Positions 61,774 through 64,000 of a stretch of DNA of 64,000 nt are shown piece by piece. The notes beneath the pieces were generated by a model. The model saw only the letters and a list, made by a program, of their open reading frames with translations, did not search any database and had not been told where the DNA came from. The DNA is taken from the NCBI GenBank assembly GCA_903889245.1, contig CAISWQ010000024.1, forward strand, positions 39,620 to 103,619, written 5' to 3'. The DNA comes from an uncultured Lentisphaerota bacterium (GTDB taxonomy: Bacteria > Verrucomicrobiota > Kiritimatiellia > CAIQIC01). The translations under genes were made by a program, and so were the position numbers. How positions within the stretch are numbered: position 1 is the stretch's first letter; each line of letters opens with the position of its first letter.

Positions 61774-63642
61774 ATGAAAGCATATGGGATCAGATGGGTA
61801 GGCGCGTTGCTCATGGCCACCATGATCGTGGAGGCCGCGGAGGACGCGCAGGCCGGGCGGCGCGACGCGATGCTGCGCGCGCAGTTGGCGCGGCCCTATC
61901 CGGCGGATGGCTGCTGGCACCACGAGGATTTCGCGCTGGCGGCCTACTGGCTGAACGAGCGCACGGCCGAGGCCGACAAGGCGCTGCTTGCGGAGCGCGA
62001 GAAGGATTTCCCCGCCGCGCTCAACGACGGCGGTTTCCACTGGCACGCCTATATCCTCGAGCGGATCTATTTCCTGTTTGCCAAGGACAGCCGACATTTC
62101 CCCGGCCGCATGGGCGCGGCGGCCGAGGGCGCGGTGCTCGACATGCTCTGGCAGTGGGCCGGGCCGCGCTGTCGGCTGGAGATGACGCCGCCGGCGCGCG
62201 ACTTCTGGAAATGGGGCAGCGAGAATCATCACGCGCAGGCGTGGGCGAGCTTCTGGGGCGCGGCGCAAATCTTCGCGCGGCATCCGGCCTACAAGGACCG
62301 GAAGTACGCCGACGGCACGACGCCCGCGCAGATGGCGGCGGCGTTCAACGCCTACTTCATGCGCTATGCCCGCCACCGCGCGGCGACCGGCCTGCTGGTC
62401 GAGTGCAACTCCGGCTACAACAAGTACACGGTCGGCGGCTGGTATAACCTCGCCGACTTTGCCGACGAGCCCGCACTGCGCCGGCAGTTCGCGATGCTGC
62501 TCGATCTGTTCTGGGCCGACTGGGCGAGCGAGCAGCTTGGCGGCGTGCGCGGCGGCAGCCGGCACCGCTGCTATCCCGGCACCGACTCGACCGCCGGCAC
62601 GAGCATGGACGGGCTCGCGTGGTTCCACTTCGGCCTCGGCCGCGAGAAGAGCCAGCATCCCTCGCACATGTGCGGCGCGACGACGTTCTGGCGGCCGTCG
62701 CCGATCGTGGTTGAGCTCGCGCTCGATGTGGCCGGGCGCGGCGTCTACGAAAGCTACTCGCGCCGACCCGGCCTCGCGGAGCCGCGCAAGGAAGGCGCGG
62801 CGCTGCCGAATTATGCCAACGATCCGCAGCATCCGTTCTTCGTGGCGCAGGGACTCTATCCGCTGCGGGCGGAAGGCGGCGGCCTGCTGCGCTACACGTT
62901 CGGCACGCCGGACTTCGTCATCGGCACGAGCATGGTCGAGGCGCGCAAGTGCGAGGAGTGGTGCGCCATCAGCAGCCAGAACCGCTGGGACGGCGTGATC
63001 TTCGCGGGCCATCCCACGGCGCGCATCTTCACACAGCCGCTGACGCCGCAGAAGGGCAGCGTCTATAACGCCGAGTGGTCGGTGCAGAAGCGCGGCGTGC
63101 TGATCGCGCAGCGGCTCAAGACCGCGAAGGCTGCGCGGGGCCAGCGCGTCTGGTTCGATGCCGCGCTGAAGCGCGTCGAGACCAACGGCTGGATTTTCGC
63201 CGAGGCGCCACAGGCCTATTCCGCCGTCCGCGTCGTCAGCGGCGGCACGGCGTGGGAAACGGACTCGCTGGACCAGCACCGGAAGAAAAAGGGCGGCACG
63301 GACAAGGGCGAGTGGCTCAAGTGCGAGAACGAATTTTCGCCGGTGATTATCGAGGTGGCGCGCAAGGGTGACTGCGCCAGCTTCGCCGAGTTCCAGCGCA
63401 CGACGCTGGCAAACCCGTTGCGCTGGGAAAAGAACCGGCTCGACTACACCAGCACGCGGGACAAAACCACGCTGACGCTGTTCGCCGACTACGCGCGCCC
63501 GCCGCTGGTGGATGGCGAGCCGGTGAACTACACGCCGGAAAAAGTTTTCGACAGCCCGTTCATCCAATCTGACTTTGGCAGCGGGGTGGTCACACTCAAG
63601 AAAGGGAGCCAGCAGGTGCGGCTGGATTTCAACCATGAATAA
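61774..63642 (+). CDS. Secreted alpha-toroid/beta-sandwich protein, polysaccharide-lyase-like
   Basis: A 622-residue protein with a signal peptide (MKAYGIRWVGALLMATMIVE). The first about 330 residues are helical with aromatic- and His-rich motifs WGSENHHAQAWASFW, NSGYNKYTVGGWYN and RHRCYPGTDS. A beta-rich second half follows. The layout and the Asn-His-His core resemble heparinase II/III- and alginate-lyase-type enzymes, but I cannot fix a family. It sits upstream of, and overlaps by 8 nt, the SASA gene at 63635, so they are coupled. Confidence 0.65.
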   Translation: MKAYGIRWVGALLMATMIVEAAEDAQAGRRDAMLRAQLARPYPADGCWHHEDFALAAYWLNERTAEADKALLAEREKDFPAALNDGGFHWHAYILERIYFLFAKDSRHFPGRMGAAAEGAVLDMLWQWAGPRCRLEMTPPARDFWKWGSENHHAQAWASFWGAAQIFARHPAYKDRKYADGTTPAQMAAAFNAYFMRYARHRAATGLLVECNSGYNKYTVGGWYNLADFADEPALRRQFAMLLDLFWADWASEQLGGVRGGSRHRCYPGTDSTAGTSMDGLAWFHFGLGREKSQHPSHMCGATTFWRPSPIVVELALDVAGRGVYESYSRRPGLAEPRKEGAALPNYANDPQHPFFVAQGLYPLRAEGGGLLRYTFGTPDFVIGTSMVEARKCEEWCAISSQNRWDGVIFAGHPTARIFTQPLTPQKGSVYNAEWSVQKRGVLIAQRLKTAKAARGQRVWFDAALKRVETNGWIFAEAPQAYSAVRVVSGGTAWETDSLDQHRKKKGGTDKGEWLKCENEFSPVIIEVARKGDCASFAEFQRTTLANPLRWEKNRLDYTSTRDKTTLTLFADYARPPLVDGEPVNYTPEKVFDSPFIQSDFGSGVVTLKKGSQQVRLDFNHE

Positions 63643-64000
63643 ACAAATCGCATGCGCGCTGTTGCTGTCGGCCGCGGTGACGCTCCCGGCCGCCGAGCCG
63701 GTCAAGGTCTTCATCCTCGCCGGCCAGTCGAACATGGAGGGCCACGGTGCGGTCAAGGCGGAGGCGAAGCGCAACGGCGGCAAGGGCAGCCTGGAGTTTC
63801 TGGCCAAGGAAGCCGCGACCGCCGCGCGTTTCAAGCATCTACTGGCGGCCGATGGCACGTGGGCCGTGCGCGAGGATGTCTGGATTGCCTATCTCGACCG
63901 CAAAGGCCCGCTGACGGCCGGCTTCGGCGCGAAGCCCGACATGATCGGGCCGGAACTGGGCTTTGGCCGGATCGTCGGCGACCATTGGAAGGAGCCCGTG
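63635..64000 (+). CDS. SASA-family esterase, N-terminal part (runs off window)
   Basis: 122 codons visible: signal peptide (MNKQIACALLLSAAVTLPAA), then VKVFILAGQSNMEG with nucleophile Ser32. It is similar throughout to the 55009 product (WAVREDV, GPELGFGRIVGDHW vs GPELQCGHVVGDHL), so a paralogue. The ATG at 63635 overlaps the preceding gene by 8 nt; the 3' end lies beyond the window. Confidence 0.9.
   Translation, partial: MNKQIACALLLSAAVTLPAAEPVKVFILAGQSNMEGHGAVKAEAKRNGGKGSLEFLAKEAATAARFKHLLAADGTWAVREDVWIAYLDRKGPLTAGFGAKPDMIGPELGFGRIVGDHWKEPV

Noticed and set aside
61195..63858. 887-codon open frame on the minus strand
   Set aside because: Opposite the lyase-like, GDPD and SASA genes, which have recognisable motifs; composition Arg/Ala/Gly-rich as in antisense shadows.

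Overview
The window looks like a chromosome segment from the PVC superphylum, probably a Kiritimatiellota- or Verrucomicrobiota-like bacterium. This is inferred from gene content: DUF1080-type proteins, a Tat-exported Gfo/Idh/MocA oxidoreductase, DUF4838, sialate-esterase-like proteins, a sulfatase, arylsulfotransferase-like proteins, a PPC-domain protein, a PEP-CTERM protein and an LpxK fragment (so a Gram-negative envelope). DNA is GC-rich except for two AT-richer islands. No 16S rRNA gene is present, so the taxonomy is tentative.

Layout. 1-3.5 kb: the start of lpxK, divergent from a secreted sugar-metabolism trio. 3.6-4.9 kb: a frameshifted HNH endonuclease with two small genes. 5.1-7.6 kb: a DUF4838 glycosidase-like protein. 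8-13 kb (minus strand): a transglutaminase-like protein, a broken ORF6N gene, an acyltransferase, a four-helix-bundle protein, a sugar epimerase, a methyltransferase and tRNA-Gly(CCC). 13.2-22.4 kb (minus strand): a housekeeping run trpF-trpB-yicC-gmk-coaC-(homocysteine methyltransferase/MTHFR fusion)-coaB, with an AT-rich pair (zinc-ribbon membrane protein and FRG-domain protein) lodged before coaB. 22.5-27.7 kb: a lipoprotein propeller, a PfkB kinase and two glycosidase-like genes. 27.7-30.9 kb: a TlpA thioredoxin and a two-component system. 31-53.5 kb: a large secreted locus with arylsulfotransferase-like, metallophosphatase and SUMF1-like domains. These occur both as single genes and fused in one 3556-residue protein, with a sulfatase, a PEP-CTERM protein and repeat proteins. 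53.5-64 kb: further secreted proteins (PQQ-type propeller, two SASA esterases, DUF1566, PPC, GDPD and a toroid lyase-like protein).

The most striking feature is a dispersed palindrome, consensus TTTTCCAAGCCTTGGAAAA, with about 28 copies. Most copies form arrays of 2-4 whose centres are 31 or 32 bp apart every time, about three DNA helical turns. Six of the eight intergenic arrays begin within 0-5 nt of a stop codon or contain the stop. The palindrome also enters genes: three phased copies lie in frame inside trpF, one supplies the last residues and abuts the stop of the PPC protein, and one sits exactly where the sulfatase reading frame breaks. A second, unrelated repeat class has the layout of REP/BIME elements with GTAG or GGAG heads. 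One such BIME forms the N-terminus of a metallophosphatase.

The secreted genes suggest an organism that processes sulfated or phosphorylated polysaccharides at its surface. This is inferred from families; no substrate is shown by the sequence.
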